Assembly: GCA_022496805.1 (NCBI GenBank)
Contig: CM040103.1
Location: 4,978,001-5,042,000 of the forward strand
DNA: 64,000 nucleotides
Direction of reading: 5' to 3'
Source: Pohlia nutans
Lineage: Eukaryota > Streptophyta > Bryopsida > Bryales > Mniaceae
Every line of letters starts with the position of its first letter. Positions within the stretch are counted from its first letter, which is position 1. Of this stretch, positions 63,290 through 64,000 are shown in pieces. Under the pieces are notes generated by a model. It was not told the DNA's origin. It saw only the letters and a list, made by a program, of their open reading frames with translations, and searched no databases. Position numbers and translations under genes: made by a program.

Positions 63290-64000
63290 ATCGTCAGAAC
63301 ATTTTTGGCTTAGGGACTTTCAATTGTTGTACATGAAGGGATCTTCATTAGTTTGCTCTAAGTATGTAACTCCTATTTCTCCTTTTCGTATATCAACTTG
63401 ACCTTAGAATGATAAGGTTAGAGTACAATTTTTTGACGCTCACCGTCTACTCTGTTTTCTGTGTGATGAGATAGGCATTACAAGAGACTACCTTACCATG
63501 CAGTGATTATCTTTGCTTTCTCGTGAGCGAGGTATTTCGGACAGTAAACGAAGTTCTTTCCCTCTTTCCAAAGTGTTTCGTGTACTTCTTGTCGTGTATT
63601 TGCGCTATAGAGCTATGATCCAGAAGATGTTTGCTGTAGTCATCTGAAACGTAGTCAGTCTATTGGGAATCAGTTAGTTGAGCTAATGTGGGATTCACTT
63701 CAACTCAGGACTTCCAGGGTGTGGCTTGGTTTGAACCTTGTCTGCTACGTTTGTATCACTACACTGAACATACTATTGACTTGTACTGCAGCTTAGTCAT
63801 AGAACTTGATAGTCTTTGGTGACAAGTGTTTTAATCTCGAATGCAACTTGGGTTGTACATTTTGCAGAAATGTGACTCTGCTGAGTTTTCGCACATTAGT
63901 TCCCTTGGAAATGGCTTAGTGCGTGTCGACTAACACTGGAAGAGTATGTGCCAGGTGCAAATGTTGAGGATGGGATATAAGACATAAGTATGATGCCATA
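63290..64000 (+). other. 3' flank of RPS10
   Basis: The 3' UTR lies here. I see no second gene before the window end and no element with clear ends. Confidence 0.4.

Noticed and set aside
1..64000. CRISPR array, operon-type or prophage content
   Set aside because: The intron-containing plant genes show this is eukaryotic nuclear DNA; the tandem repeats have no constant repeat with unique spacers.

Overview
The window is nuclear DNA of a land plant. The protein genes are interrupted by GT-AG introns. They include a plastid-targeted ribosomal protein S10, a choline-monooxygenase-like Rieske oxygenase, a plant-type UreG with a His-rich N-terminus and a type I-like MADS-box gene. There is a short TTTAGGG interstitial telomere-type repeat and there are Stowaway- and Tourist-like MITEs. 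I cannot name the species. A non-seed plant (moss or other bryophyte, or lycophyte) is my best guess, from the kinase type and the unusual mobile-element content, but this is inference.

Layout: (1) 0.9-2.5 kb, a TKL-type protein kinase on the minus strand. (2) 2.5-20 kb, gene-free and packed with MITEs. It contains a tandem segmental duplication (about 7.6-12.7 kb and 14.4-19.1 kb) whose two copies give paralogous empty sites for several insertions. (3) 20.5-25.2 kb, urease accessory GTPase UreG on the minus strand, seven coding exons plus a 5' UTR intron. (4) 25.3-35.3 kb, mobile-element territory: a chain of four TTAA-delimited elements, a complete but dead Tc1-like transposon with inverted ends, and several foldbacks. 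(5) 36.2-36.7 kb, the MADS-box gene, followed by a ribosomal protein S9-like relic and a hairpin minisatellite. (6) 41.6-47.1 kb, the choline-monooxygenase-like gene (ten exons, plus strand), convergent with (7) 47.6-51.3 kb, a two-exon proteasome RPN2 gene (minus strand). (8) 51.6-61 kb, gene-poor, with inverted duplications and tandem repeats. (9) 61.4-63.3 kb, plastid RPS10 (three exons, plus strand) with a six-copy minisatellite in intron 1.

The genes are unrelated housekeeping or stress genes and do not form a pathway cluster. The main discovery candidate is a large set of TTAA-bounded inverted-repeat elements, about 17-20 copies in 64 kb, whose ends follow CCC(C/T)TAAA(x)G(A/T)C. Together with the empty site at 15629 and the shared-TTAA chain at 25.36-26.84 kb, this looks like a piggyBac-type (TTAA-targeting) MITE superfamily in a plant. 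Several TA-targeting families with AGGT...ACCT ends and an ATT-targeting family sit among them. Exon boundaries were placed by hand from reading frame and GT/AG sites; product names rest on recognised motifs, not on searches.
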